The notes beneath the pieces are model-generated. The model saw only the letters and a program-made list of their open reading frames with translations, searched no databases and was not told the origin of the DNA. The position numbers and the translations under genes were made by a program. This document shows positions 8,715 to 16,565 of a DNA stretch of 34,904 nt, one piece after another; positions within the stretch are counted from its first letter, which is position 1, and the number at the start of each line of letters is the position of its first letter. The stretch is from Leptospiraceae bacterium (lineage in GTDB: Bacteria > Spirochaetota > Leptospiria > Leptospirales > Leptospiraceae), in the NCBI GenBank assembly GCA_027485405.1, contig JAIXRB010000033.1:1-34904 (forward strand). The letters run 5' to 3'.

Positions 8715-8732
8715 GCTACGGGGACTCTATTC

Positions 8733-8761
8733 ATTGTATCGGCTTTCCGTAAAATTGGCAG
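8733..8761 (-). promoter_or_regulatory. Candidate sigma70 promoter for the TPR gene
   Basis: On the minus strand, CTGCCA (8761-8756), a 17-nt spacer and TACAAT (8738-8733) lie upstream of the ATG at 8714. The -10 matches consensus at 5 of 6 positions and the -35 at 4 of 6. The predicted start would be near 8727, leaving a short leader. Confidence 0.35.
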
Positions 8762-8798
8762 AATTTTTTTTCGATTATGTCAGATCATTTGTCCGAAA

Positions 8799-9680
8799 AT
8801 GATTACTGTGAGAGCGTTTCGATACCTACTATTTGGTCTGGGTTTTCTTTTTACCGTGGGAATTGGTGGCCAATCGGCTATTGAATGGGTTGGTGGTTTT
8901 TCTTCCCAGGAATGGGAAGCCACTGAAGAAAAACAGAGTGAAAGCCAAGTCTACTATCTCTGGCAGTTAGAGAGCCTAAAAAAAGGGCTGTCTCCTAGAT
9001 ACATCCGCTACTTAGATATTGAACACTATATTGAAACCAGAAGCCTTCTAAATCGAGGTATTTTGTTTTCTTACACCGGGCTTAGAGATGAATCCGTTGA
9101 GCTTTGTGGCAATTTTACGAACTGGGAATGCGTTCCTATGAAACGAAATAAATTTGGTGTCTATTTTAAAGTAATGGAACCGAATCTTTTGACTCCCCAA
9201 TACGAATTTGAACAGCGATATGAATACAAGTTTAGAGTGAATGGTCTGTTTACATTTGATCCAGAGAACAAGGATAAAGTGGAAGATGGGTCAAGTTCCT
9301 ATATTTCATACTTTTTTCTGGAATCAAAAGATACGAACAAACAAATCTATAGTATGGTTTTAGAAGATTCTGATATAGAGGAAGCAAACTTAAGGACTGT
9401 TCGCTTTCAAATCTATGCTCCTGAAGCAGAAACCATAAGCCTACTTGGAAATTTTAATGATTGGAATCCTGAGAACGACTATTTGCAAAAAGGGAAAGAT
9501 GGAATCTTTACTTTGGACAAAAAACTGCTACCAGGAACCTATCATTACCATTTTATGATGGATGGCGAAATAGCCGTCGATACATACAATCCTATCACTG
9601 AAATGAAATACGATACTATGGAAAAGGTTTCTACTATCATTGTAGAAGACAGACTAGTTCCGTTAGAGAAAAAATTCTAA
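8799..9680 (+). CDS. Exported protein with two tandem glycogen-binding (CBM48/AMPK-beta-like) domains
   Basis: 293 aa. Seen: a hydrophobic N-terminal segment (YLLFGLGFLFTVGIGGQSA) acting as signal peptide or anchor. Two E-set/CBM48-type beta domains follow, each with the family's hallmark near its start: GNFTNW at 104-109 and GNFNDW at 217-222. The second ends with the typical GTYHYHFMMDG and then DTYNP pattern. No catalytic amylase domain follows, so by itself it should only bind alpha-glucan or act as a structural E-set protein. Start ATG 8799 has no strong Shine-Dalgarno; GTG 8808 is an alternative. It stands alone, divergent from the TPR gene and convergent with clpS. Confidence 0.8.
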   Translation: MITVRAFRYLLFGLGFLFTVGIGGQSAIEWVGGFSSQEWEATEEKQSESQVYYLWQLESLKKGLSPRYIRYLDIEHYIETRSLLNRGILFSYTGLRDESVELCGNFTNWECVPMKRNKFGVYFKVMEPNLLTPQYEFEQRYEYKFRVNGLFTFDPENKDKVEDGSSSYISYFFLESKDTNKQIYSMVLEDSDIEEANLRTVRFQIYAPEAETISLLGNFNDWNPENDYLQKGKDGIFTLDKKLLPGTYHYHFMMDGEIAVDTYNPITEMKYDTMEKVSTIIVEDRLVPLEKKF

Positions 9681-9706
9681 ATCGAGATTAACTTATTTTA
9701 AAAGCT

Positions 9707-10033
9707 TTAACGCTCTAAAGTTGCAGTCATTGCCCCTTTGGAGCTAGTCATTCTGGGGTCTGGGCCATAATTCGAAATTCTCTCTTGGACAAATTCAGCA
9801 TGCTCCAGCTCACCTGTGAAAACAATGGTCTTCTTTTCGGTATCAACCTCAACTGCATGATACAAAGCTTTTTCGAAGGTCATCTGACAGATTTCTATCA
9901 GCATTTCAATTACGTATTCGTAGGTATGATGATCATCATCCCAAAGAACCACTTTCCACGGTCCATCGGAATTGCGAAGTTTGGGCTCTTGGATCTCGTC
10001 TAAGACAGGCGTAGCTGAAGTAGCTGCCATCAT
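9707..10033 (-). CDS. clpS: ClpS-like N-degron adaptor, non-canonical pocket
   Basis: 108 aa adaptor that would deliver substrates to ClpAP or ClpCP protease in the cytosol. Seen: a flexible N-tail; WKVVLWDDDHHTYEYVIEML, where E. coli ClpS has the NDDYTPMEFV core; EKALYHAVEVDTEKKTIV; and a C-terminal GPDPRMTSSKGAMTATLE extension. Compared with E. coli, pocket residue Asn34 corresponds to Asp and His66 (AVHYQG) to Glu (AVEVDT). Such DDD-HTY-type ClpS proteins occur in other phyla as a subgroup, so this is probably a functional variant with altered specificity. It is the last gene of a seven-gene minus-strand run, 10 bp after the transketolase half. MM at the start gives two possible ATGs. Confidence 0.88.
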   Translation of the reverse strand: MMAATSATPVLDEIQEPKLRNSDGPWKVVLWDDDHHTYEYVIEMLIEICQMTFEKALYHAVEVDTEKKTIVFTGELEHAEFVQERISNYGPDPRMTSSKGAMTATLER

Positions 10034-10043
10034 TTTGTCCAGC

Positions 10044-11012
10044 TTAATTGCGTTTCTTCAATTCTAATGCTTTTTTAACGTGCGTTACTAGATTGGGAGC
10101 TCGGAGTCCGAAATAGTCCATAAGCCCAGACCAAGTCCCTGATTTTCCGAAAGAATCTTTCATTCCGAGCTTTACAACAGGTACAGGATATTCTTCTCCT
10201 AAAAATTCAGAAACAGCGGAACCTAAACCACAAAGTACGTTATGTTCTTCAGCAGTGACTACAGCTCCACATTTTTTGGCATATTTAAGTATGGTTTCTT
10301 TATCAATGGGCTTAATCGTTGCCATGTTTAAAAGTGTGGCAGAAATTCCCTCTTTTTCCAGTAAATCGAGGGCGATCATTGCTTCGGAAACCATAACACC
10401 ACAGGCGATGATGCAAACGTCAGAGCCTTCTTTGAGGATTTCGGCTTTACCAATCTCAAATTGATAGTTGTCTCTGGATATAACTGGAATGGCAGGACGA
10501 CCAACTCGGACGTAGACTGGTCCCTTGTAATCAGCAATAGCGTGAATCACTTGCTTGGTTTCGTTAAAATCCGAAGGACAGATGACAGTCATTTCAGGGA
10601 TGACCCGCATTGTTCCAAAGTCTTCTATGCACTGGTGAGATGCACCGTCTTCACCCACAGTGATACCGCCATGGGAAGCGACCAATTTTACATTTAAAAA
10701 AGGATACGCAACAGAGTTACGAACTATTTCCCAGGCTCTTCCTGATAGAAACATAGCAAAAGAAGATGCAAAAGGAGTAAAGCCCGCCAGAGCAAGCCCA
10801 GCGGCATGACCAACGAGGTTTTGTTCGGCGACTCCTATATTAAAGAATCGATCAGGGTAGTTTTTTCTAAAATCTGCCGTTTTGGTGGATCCAGAAAGAT
10901 CCGCATCCAAAACGACAATGTCCGTTCTCTTTGCACCCAGTTCAACCAGTGCTTCACCGTAAGCATCTCGAGTTGCTTTCTTGTCTGCCGTTGATTGACT
11001 AGGTGCTCCCAT
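10044..11012 (-). CDS. Transketolase C-terminal subunit (split transketolase family)
   Basis: 322 aa, equal to the pyrimidine-binding plus C-terminal domains of transketolase/DXS-type TPP enzymes. Seen: DAYGEALVELG, VVLDADLSGST, the catalytic-Glu segment FFNIGVAEQNLVGHAAGLA (Glu63), SHGGITVGEDGASHQ, VICPSD, VRVGRPA. It lacks the TPP diphosphate-binding N-terminal half, so it should work as a heterodimer with a separate N-terminal subunit, which is not encoded in this window. Transfers two-carbon units (pentose phosphate pathway or related ketose chemistry) in the cytosol. It begins 1 bp after the metK stop and ends 10 bp before clpS, so it is cotranscribed with them. Confidence 0.9.
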   Translation of the reverse strand: MGAPSQSTADKKATRDAYGEALVELGAKRTDIVVLDADLSGSTKTADFRKNYPDRFFNIGVAEQNLVGHAAGLALAGFTPFASSFAMFLSGRAWEIVRNSVAYPFLNVKLVASHGGITVGEDGASHQCIEDFGTMRVIPEMTVICPSDFNETKQVIHAIADYKGPVYVRVGRPAIPVISRDNYQFEIGKAEILKEGSDVCIIACGVMVSEAMIALDLLEKEGISATLLNMATIKPIDKETILKYAKKCGAVVTAEEHNVLCGLGSAVSEFLGEEYPVPVVKLGMKDSFGKSGTWSGLMDYFGLRAPNLVTHVKKALELKKRN

Positions 11013-11013
11013 T

Positions 11014-12180
11014 TTAACCCTTTTTCAAAGCTTCCGCTTTGTCTGTTTTTTCCCAAGAGAAAGTCTTTCCTGATCTACCGAAATGTCCGTAAGAAGCTGT
11101 TTCTTGGTACTTTCGATCTTTTCCGAGAAGGTCTAGAGACTCTACAATTCCTCTTGGTGTTAGTTTGAAATTAGCTTTGACGCGTTTTACAATTTCGTCT
11201 TCTGGGATTGTGTTGGTGCCAAATGTGTCCACCAAAACGGAAACCGGCTCTGCCACTCCAATTGCGTAAGCTAACTGGACTTCGCATTTTGAAGCAAGAC
11301 CAGCGGCAACCACGTTTTTTGCGATATAGCGACCAATATAAGCGGCAGATCGATCTACTTTGGATGGGTCTTTTCCAGAAAAAGCTCCCCCACCATGTCG
11401 CCCCATTCCACCATAGGTATCTACAATGATCTTGCGGCCTGTTAAACCTGTGTCCCCATGAGGACCACCAATTTCAAACTTTCCTGTAGGGTTGATAAAA
11501 TAGCGCGGATTGCCAAGAAGACCAGCAGGAATGGTCTTTTTTATGCACTCTTCTATGACTGCCTCTTCGATTTGTTTGTGCGTCAAACCAGGTGCATGTT
11601 GAGTTGAGATAACAACTGTATCAACTTTAGTTGGTTTTCCATCCACGTATTGAATGGTGACCTGAGATTTTGCGTCCGGTCGCAACCATTTGATCTTTCC
11701 AGAATGGCGAAGCTCTGCCAGGTTTTCTAGCAACTTGTGGGAGTAGTAGATGGGAGCTGGCATTAGTTCGTCTGTATCGTTGATAGCAAATCCGAACATC
11801 AAACCTTGGTCTCCAGCCCCTTGTTCTTTAAAAAGACCTTCACCCTCGTTTACCCCTTGGGCAATGTCCGGGGACTGGCTATGAACATGGGATGAAACAA
11901 CCGCATAATCTGCGTCAAAGTATAGATTGATATCGTTGTACCCGATTTTTCTGATTACATCGCGAGCAACCTCGGAAGTATCAACTTTGCCTTTGCTCGT
12001 AATTTCTCCAGCAATGACAACTAAGTTCGTAGTAACAAGCGTTTCGCAAGCAACTCGAGATTTTGGATCTTGGGCAAGAAAAGCATCTAGAATTGCATCA
12101 GAAATCTGATCGCAAATTTTGTCGGGGTGACCTTCTGAAACCGATTCAGAAGTAAAAATAAAATTCTTTAGTGAAGACAT
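11014..12180 (-). CDS. metK: S-adenosylmethionine synthetase
   Basis: 388 aa, full length. Makes S-adenosylmethionine from methionine and ATP in the cytosol. Seen: FTSESVSEGHPDKICDQISD at the N-terminus, DADYAVVSSHVHSQSPDIAQGV, the GAGDQGLMFG loop, and the GGGAFSGKDPSKVDRSAAY active-site segment. All expected motifs are intact. It sits inside a tight minus-strand operon, 9 bp after the DUF374 acyltransferase gene and 1 bp before the transketolase half. I see no SAM riboswitch before it. Confidence 0.97.
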   Translation of the reverse strand: MSSLKNFIFTSESVSEGHPDKICDQISDAILDAFLAQDPKSRVACETLVTTNLVVIAGEITSKGKVDTSEVARDVIRKIGYNDINLYFDADYAVVSSHVHSQSPDIAQGVNEGEGLFKEQGAGDQGLMFGFAINDTDELMPAPIYYSHKLLENLAELRHSGKIKWLRPDAKSQVTIQYVDGKPTKVDTVVISTQHAPGLTHKQIEEAVIEECIKKTIPAGLLGNPRYFINPTGKFEIGGPHGDTGLTGRKIIVDTYGGMGRHGGGAFSGKDPSKVDRSAAYIGRYIAKNVVAAGLASKCEVQLAYAIGVAEPVSVLVDTFGTNTIPEDEIVKRVKANFKLTPRGIVESLDLLGKDRKYQETASYGHFGRSGKTFSWEKTDKAEALKKG

Positions 12181-12189
12181 GGTTTTCCC

Positions 12190-12942
12190 TCAATTTTCTA
12201 GGGTTTTTGAATTTAGGGGTACGTCAATTGAATTGTTAGGATACAGAGAGCGAATCTCGGTTTCTAAATTTTGCTCCAATTTGAGCATTTCTGCTTGGAG
12301 TTTCAATGCCCATTCTTCAATTCCAGCCTCGTCCAATCCTTTTGGAACGCGAAAGGGCTCTCCATACCAAATATGCAATCTTGCCCGCCATTTTGGAAAA
12401 AAATGCCGGTCCCAACTATTGAATCTCCAAAACAAATTGTATTGAGAATGCAAGTAAAGTATAGGCAACTGAGAGAGAGAAGCCGCGGCAATGATTCCAG
12501 GTTTTACTTCATGTCTTGGCCCTTTCGGTCCATCCACCGTAAAGATAGGCACTTGGCCCTCTTTCATGGCTTTGAGAATCGATCTAAACGCCCCAGTTCC
12601 ACCTCTGGTGCTAGATCCGCGAATACTGGACAAATTAGAGCGAGCGAACGTTTGGTGAATGATCTCTCCGTCTTTGGATTGTGAAACCAAAGCTACCATT
12701 TTTGCTCCCTTTTGCTTTTGTAAGTAACCAGTAGTATGACGAAACAAAGAAAGAGTCGCTTCATGGAAACCAGCTATGATATAGCCCCGCCCTTGATCGA
12801 TCAAGGCCTGCGATGCGGGTGGAATTCGTAGTTCGGCTTTTTTAATAAAAAAATACCAGACATTCAGTATAAAATGAATAAGGTAGCTTAATAAAAAGTA
12901 TTTGGTCTTGTTGTACGGCTTTTGCGGGCTAGCACTTGCCAT
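12190..12942 (-). CDS. DUF374 lysophospholipid acyltransferase family protein
   Basis: 250 aa. Seen: an N-terminal hydrophobic stretch (YFLLSYLIHFILNVWYFFI, about 16-34), the weak acyltransferase His motif GFHEATLSLFRH, RGSSTRGGTGAFRSILKAMKEG, and TVDGPKGPRHEVKPG, the hallmark of the DUF374 branch of the LPLAT superfamily (usually written xDGPxGPxxxxxxG). Likely role: acyl transfer to a glycerolipid or lipid A-like acceptor at the inner face of the inner membrane. The canonical HX4D is not intact. It is fifth from the end of the seven-gene minus-strand run, 6 bp after the SDR gene, and shares the operon with an MBOAT acyltransferase, so an envelope-lipid role is a reasonable inference. Confidence 0.82.
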   Translation of the reverse strand: MASASPQKPYNKTKYFLLSYLIHFILNVWYFFIKKAELRIPPASQALIDQGRGYIIAGFHEATLSLFRHTTGYLQKQKGAKMVALVSQSKDGEIIHQTFARSNLSSIRGSSTRGGTGAFRSILKAMKEGQVPIFTVDGPKGPRHEVKPGIIAAASLSQLPILYLHSQYNLFWRFNSWDRHFFPKWRARLHIWYGEPFRVPKGLDEAGIEEWALKLQAEMLKLEQNLETEIRSLYPNNSIDVPLNSKTLEN

Positions 12943-12948
12943 ACAAAA

Positions 12949-13650
12949 TTAAGCTTTTTTACCGAATTGTTGCAATACGTCTGATTCCAAGTATTCAACT
13001 CTTATCAAGCTCTTAGAAGCTGAGTCTCCCAAGACATCATTCATTTTTTTCAAAAGAGCCCTTCCGACTTTCTCGGCCTGGATCGGTTCATACTTTTGTA
13101 AGCCGAAGAAGGAAAAGGGAATAAATCCAGTCAAGAATTCAGCCAGCTTCTCACCAGGTCTAAACTCTTTTCTTTCGCCTAACAAAAGAGATGGTCTCAA
13201 AACTCCTAGATAAGGAAAACGAAGTCCAACTAAGTCTTTCTCAACTTCTCCTTTAACTCTGTTGTAAAAAACGATGGATTCCGCATCGGATCCCATAGCG
13301 GTTATGATAAAAAAATTACTTACCCCTTTGCCTTTGGCAAGATTAGCAACTGCCATAGGGTATTCGTAATCAATCTCCCGAAATTTCTCCTGAGAACCCG
13401 CGACTCTAATTGTAGTCCCCAAGCAACAGATAACAGTTGAAATGTCCGAAGGGAAATTAACTTTTCCGGACTGGATAGAATCCCAATTGGTCTCTACAAA
13501 GTTCACTCCTGGCGTTGGATTCTCTGGTTTTTTTCTAACCCAAGCTGTCCATTCCCCAGTTGGATCTAGTTCCGCTTTCAGCTTTAAAACCTGAGACCCG
13601 ACAAGCCCTGTTCCGCCTAGAACCAATACATGATTTCCTTTGTTTGCCAT
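12949..13650 (-). CDS. Atypical SDR, HTATIP2/TIP30-like NAD(P)-binding protein
   Basis: 233 aa. Seen: Rossmann motif LVLGGTGLVGSQVL at about 9-22, VICCLGTTIRVAGSQEKFREIDYEYP, the family's NFFIITAMGSDAESIVFYNRVKGEVE segment (atypical SDR active-site region, YNRVK), and LRPSLLLGERKEFRPGE. This matches the HTATIP2/YwnB-type atypical SDRs, whose substrates are mostly unknown. Cytosolic. The gene lies between a lipoprotein gene (8 bp upstream) and the DUF374 acyltransferase (6 bp downstream), so it is operon-internal. A role in NAD(P)H-linked chemistry is likely but the substrate cannot be assigned. Confidence 0.85.
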   Translation of the reverse strand: MANKGNHVLVLGGTGLVGSQVLKLKAELDPTGEWTAWVRKKPENPTPGVNFVETNWDSIQSGKVNFPSDISTVICCLGTTIRVAGSQEKFREIDYEYPMAVANLAKGKGVSNFFIITAMGSDAESIVFYNRVKGEVEKDLVGLRFPYLGVLRPSLLLGERKEFRPGEKLAEFLTGFIPFSFFGLQKYEPIQAEKVGRALLKKMNDVLGDSASKSLIRVEYLESDVLQQFGKKA

Positions 13651-13658
13651 ATGATTTC

Positions 13659-14528
13659 CTATTTTTGAATGAGATTGATTTCTTTGATTATCCCAATTCG
13701 AAAGTACTGGAGACTTAAGTAAAGCGAATCTGGAGTGGCTCCATTCACAGTTAGAACCGTGGCTCGAATGGGATTTTGAAATAAGAATTCATTGGTTATT
13801 TCGACAAAAAAGTAAGTTTGGTCCAAGATGGTTCGATCAAAGAACTTTCCGATTTCATACCCATAAATCAGTGAAGTATTGTATATGTTTCGCCTTGCGT
13901 TGCGAATATCTGAGATTTCCCTTTGGTTTTCGACTAGTTGTAAGCTATATTGCGAAACCCCTAAACCGAATCCAAACCCCAAAAACCAATTTGGGTTATC
14001 AAAGTATCCGGCATAGAGCGTAGCAAATGCCCTTGTATCGTAGTACATATAATCGACTTTACGACTGTACAATGGGTCAGGGCCATTTATCTGGAGTGCA
14101 TAGTCCAGTGTTACATCATTCAGACTAAAACCTGCATCAGGATAATGAAGCAAGGTTCCACGATAGAGCCTAGGAGATTCGATTGAGAACTTATAGGCAA
14201 AGTATTTCATATACGGTAGGTCTTTCCAGGGTCTTTGTGGCAAAGACCCAATCGTAAAAAAGCCTCTTTCCGTCGATGAAAAGTTATGTGTTCGGTATTC
14301 GTTGTTTCCACTCAACTCTGTTTGGTTTGGAATGATATCGTTTGCTAGAGTTCTCGCTGAAGATTCCCTCGAATAAAACAGTATCGAAGAGTCCTCAAAA
14401 CCGGCTGTGATGTAAATCGGATTAAAAAGTGATTCCAAAGTCTTGCATCCAGAGAAAAAGCTTTGCAATCCTAGAAAAATCGAGAATAAGATCGGGTAAT
14501 AAGTTCTTTCTGAAATGCGATTTGTCAC
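13659..14528 (-). CDS. Putative lipoprotein of unknown function
   Basis: 289 aa. Seen: an N-terminal signal FSIFLGLQSFFSGC with a spirochete-type relaxed lipobox (FSGC) followed by a beta-rich body. Alternating aromatic/hydrophobic stretches such as NWFLGFGFGLGVSQYSLQL, DQTYFFVEITNEFLF and SLYLSLQYFRIGIIKEINLI look like outer-membrane or surface beta strands. No known domain is recognised. It is 4 bp downstream of the MBOAT gene, so it may belong with the acyltransferase as an envelope factor; this is inference from context only. Confidence 0.75.
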   Translation of the reverse strand: MTNRISERTYYPILFSIFLGLQSFFSGCKTLESLFNPIYITAGFEDSSILFYSRESSARTLANDIIPNQTELSGNNEYRTHNFSSTERGFFTIGSLPQRPWKDLPYMKYFAYKFSIESPRLYRGTLLHYPDAGFSLNDVTLDYALQINGPDPLYSRKVDYMYYDTRAFATLYAGYFDNPNWFLGFGFGLGVSQYSLQLVENQREISDIRNARRNIYNTSLIYGYEIGKFFDRTILDQTYFFVEITNEFLFQNPIRATVLTVNGATPDSLYLSLQYFRIGIIKEINLIQK

Positions 14529-14532
14529 TTGA

Positions 14533-15984
14533 TTAAAACTGGAAATAAATAAAAGGCAAAGAATTATCTGGAGTGAACAAACTTAAAATCAAGATCACAA
14601 AGGGAAGAAGTGCAAATTCGATGTAAGCTGGGGGAGCAAAGAATTTCTTTTTTTCAAAAATCAAATAACCTAAATAATGCCCAAACGCTAGAAAGAAAAC
14701 AGTCCATAAAAAATGCTTCCACATATAAGGACGCAAAACTCCTTCCTTAATTGTAAACATTCCATATAGATGATCAAAAGCATTGGAAAGACTATGCGAA
14801 CGAAAAAAAACAGCTCCCATGAAACAAACAGTACAGGTGAACAAGTTTAGGAGAATCCAAGCCCATGGTCGCAATTGTTTTCGTTTTTCAGGTGGTCTCA
14901 CTACCTCTTCAGCTACATAAAACAAGCCATTCCAAGACCCCCAAAAAATATAAGTCCAGTCCGCGCCATGCCAGAAACCACTGACAAACATTGTAAACCA
15001 GAGGTTCCACTTTCTCCTGACACTAGATACGCGACTTCCACCCAAAGGAATGTAAATATAATCCCTGAGCCAGCTATTCAATGTCATGTGCCATCTTCTC
15101 CAAAACTCAGATATTGAAGTAGCAATAAACGGTAGTTTGAAGTTTTCAGGTAATTGATAGCCCAAAAGCTTTGCACTTCCTATTGCCATGTCTGAATAAC
15201 CACTAAAATCCAAGTAAACTTGAACAATGCCTAAAACTGCGCCAATCCAAAGGGCTCCCGTATTGTGTCCATTTGGATTGGCAAAAATTGCATCAATGGT
15301 CGGAGCGATCTGGTCCGACAAAACTGCTTTTTTAAAGTAACCCAATAAGAACATTCGAATGCCTACTCGAAATTCGATAGATTCTAAGTGCTTTCTCTCA
15401 AAGAGCTGTGGCAAAAACGTTTTTGCCATGACAATAGGTCCTGCTACTAACTGGGGAAAGAAACTAACAAACAAAGCAAAGTTCAAAAAGTCCTTTTCAA
15501 CTGGGATCTCCCTTCGGTATAAATCAATCGTATAGCTCAAAGATTGAAAGGTGAAAAATGAGATGCCTGCGGGTAAAATGATTTGCAAAATCGGGAGAGT
15601 TTCTGGAGAACTCCAAATGCCCGTTACTTGGTTTACGGTAGTAGCAAAGAAATTGTAATACTTGAAAAAACCTAAGATTAAGACTAAGTTAGTAATTAAA
15701 CTAAAATAAAGGTACAGCTTTCGCTTAAAAGTGGATTCGGTTTTGCTTAATTGCAATCCGACAAAGTAATCTATCAAAGTAGACAAGAGAATGAGGGCTC
15801 CGAAACGATAGTCCCAGCTCATATAGAAAAAATAACTGCAACAGAGGAGAAAAAAATGGTTCCAGCGTTTTTGATTGGGAAGGATGTACCAAACTACAAA
15901 GAAAACAAAACTGAAAAATAGAAGGTACTCTAGGTCCGAAAAAACCACAGGTGAATAGAACCCTGGAAATCCATCATTGGTCAA
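14533..15984 (-). CDS. MBOAT family O-acyltransferase (AlgI-like)
   Basis: 483 aa multipass inner-membrane protein. Seen: about ten hydrophobic helices; PAGISFFTFQSLSYTIDLYR; FPQLVAGPI; QVYLDFSGYSDMAIGSAKLLGY; FWRRWHMTLNSWLRDYIYIPLGG (His299); and VSGFWHGADWTYIFWG with the catalytic His339. These are diagnostic of AlgI/DltB-type MBOAT proteins, which acylate exported polysaccharides or other envelope acceptors. The first codon used here is TTG at 15984. A GTG at 15948 would give VVFSDLEYLLFF, closer to the usual AlgI N-terminus (MLFNSLEFLLFF), and may be the true start. First gene of the seven-gene minus-strand run; no AlgJ/AlgX-like partner is adjacent. Confidence 0.92.
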   Translation of the reverse strand: MTNDGFPGFYSPVVFSDLEYLLFFSFVFFVVWYILPNQKRWNHFFLLCCSYFFYMSWDYRFGALILLSTLIDYFVGLQLSKTESTFKRKLYLYFSLITNLVLILGFFKYYNFFATTVNQVTGIWSSPETLPILQIILPAGISFFTFQSLSYTIDLYRREIPVEKDFLNFALFVSFFPQLVAGPIVMAKTFLPQLFERKHLESIEFRVGIRMFLLGYFKKAVLSDQIAPTIDAIFANPNGHNTGALWIGAVLGIVQVYLDFSGYSDMAIGSAKLLGYQLPENFKLPFIATSISEFWRRWHMTLNSWLRDYIYIPLGGSRVSSVRRKWNLWFTMFVSGFWHGADWTYIFWGSWNGLFYVAEEVVRPPEKRKQLRPWAWILLNLFTCTVCFMGAVFFRSHSLSNAFDHLYGMFTIKEGVLRPYMWKHFLWTVFFLAFGHYLGYLIFEKKKFFAPPAYIEFALLPFVILILSLFTPDNSLPFIYFQF

Positions 15985-16044
15985 TCATTTAGGCTTTACA
16001 AACTAATGCCAACGGGTAGGCTTTCATCCAAAATGAGGTTTCCA

Positions 16045-16539
16045 ATGAAAAAAATCACAATCCTGTTCTCTATTTTTGGGTTTTTGACCCTCTCTATGGT
16101 CAACTGTTTCGGCCAATTTGGACTCACTCGTTCGATTTACCGCATCAACGCAGGTATTAACATAGGTTCAGGGAAAGTTGCAGGTTTTTTCAGATCTTTG
16201 CTCTTCCTTTTCCCTTTTAGCATAGGGTATTATTTTGCTATGATTCTAGACGTCCTGCTCTTCAACTTAATTGAATTCTGGACTGGCTCAAACCCAGTTT
16301 CCAAGGCTGATTTCAATGAAAAAGGCGAGAGAGTAACTATGCACAAAGCAGAAACTGGAGAAACAATAGAGCTAACAGAACTGAAATGGGGTGAGGAGAT
16401 GGATGTGCGAGTAACGCAATCATCAAAGACAGTCCAATTTCATGTGTTTAAATCCAAACCAGGTCAGATCTTTCAAAAAGAGAATGGAGTTTGGGTTTCT
16501 AAGAAGGATATGGAAGGACCACTTCCAATTCATTTTTAA
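16045..16539 (+). CDS. DUF3332 family lipoprotein
   Basis: 164 aa. I choose ATG 16045, preceded by GAGG six nt upstream, over the longer frame from 16006. Seen: a signal peptide with lipobox-like SMVNC (Cys near residue 20), the DUF3332 core FGLTRSIYRINAGINIGSGK, a hydrophobic helix FFRSLLFLFPFSIGYYFAMILDVLLFNLIEFWTGSNP (the IEFWTGSNP end is a strong family signature), then a beta-rich tail. Function of DUF3332 is unknown; it is a small envelope lipoprotein family. Probably cotranscribed with the next lipoprotein gene, 26 bp downstream, and divergent from the MBOAT operon. Confidence 0.85.
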   Translation: MKKITILFSIFGFLTLSMVNCFGQFGLTRSIYRINAGINIGSGKVAGFFRSLLFLFPFSIGYYFAMILDVLLFNLIEFWTGSNPVSKADFNEKGERVTMHKAETGETIELTELKWGEEMDVRVTQSSKTVQFHVFKSKPGQIFQKENGVWVSKKDMEGPLPIHF

Positions 16540-16565
16540 GCCCAGTTATTCTGAAACGAACAAGA

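Noticed and set aside
12181..12189. SAM riboswitch before metK
   Set aside because: Only 9 bp separate metK from the upstream gene; no room for an aptamer.
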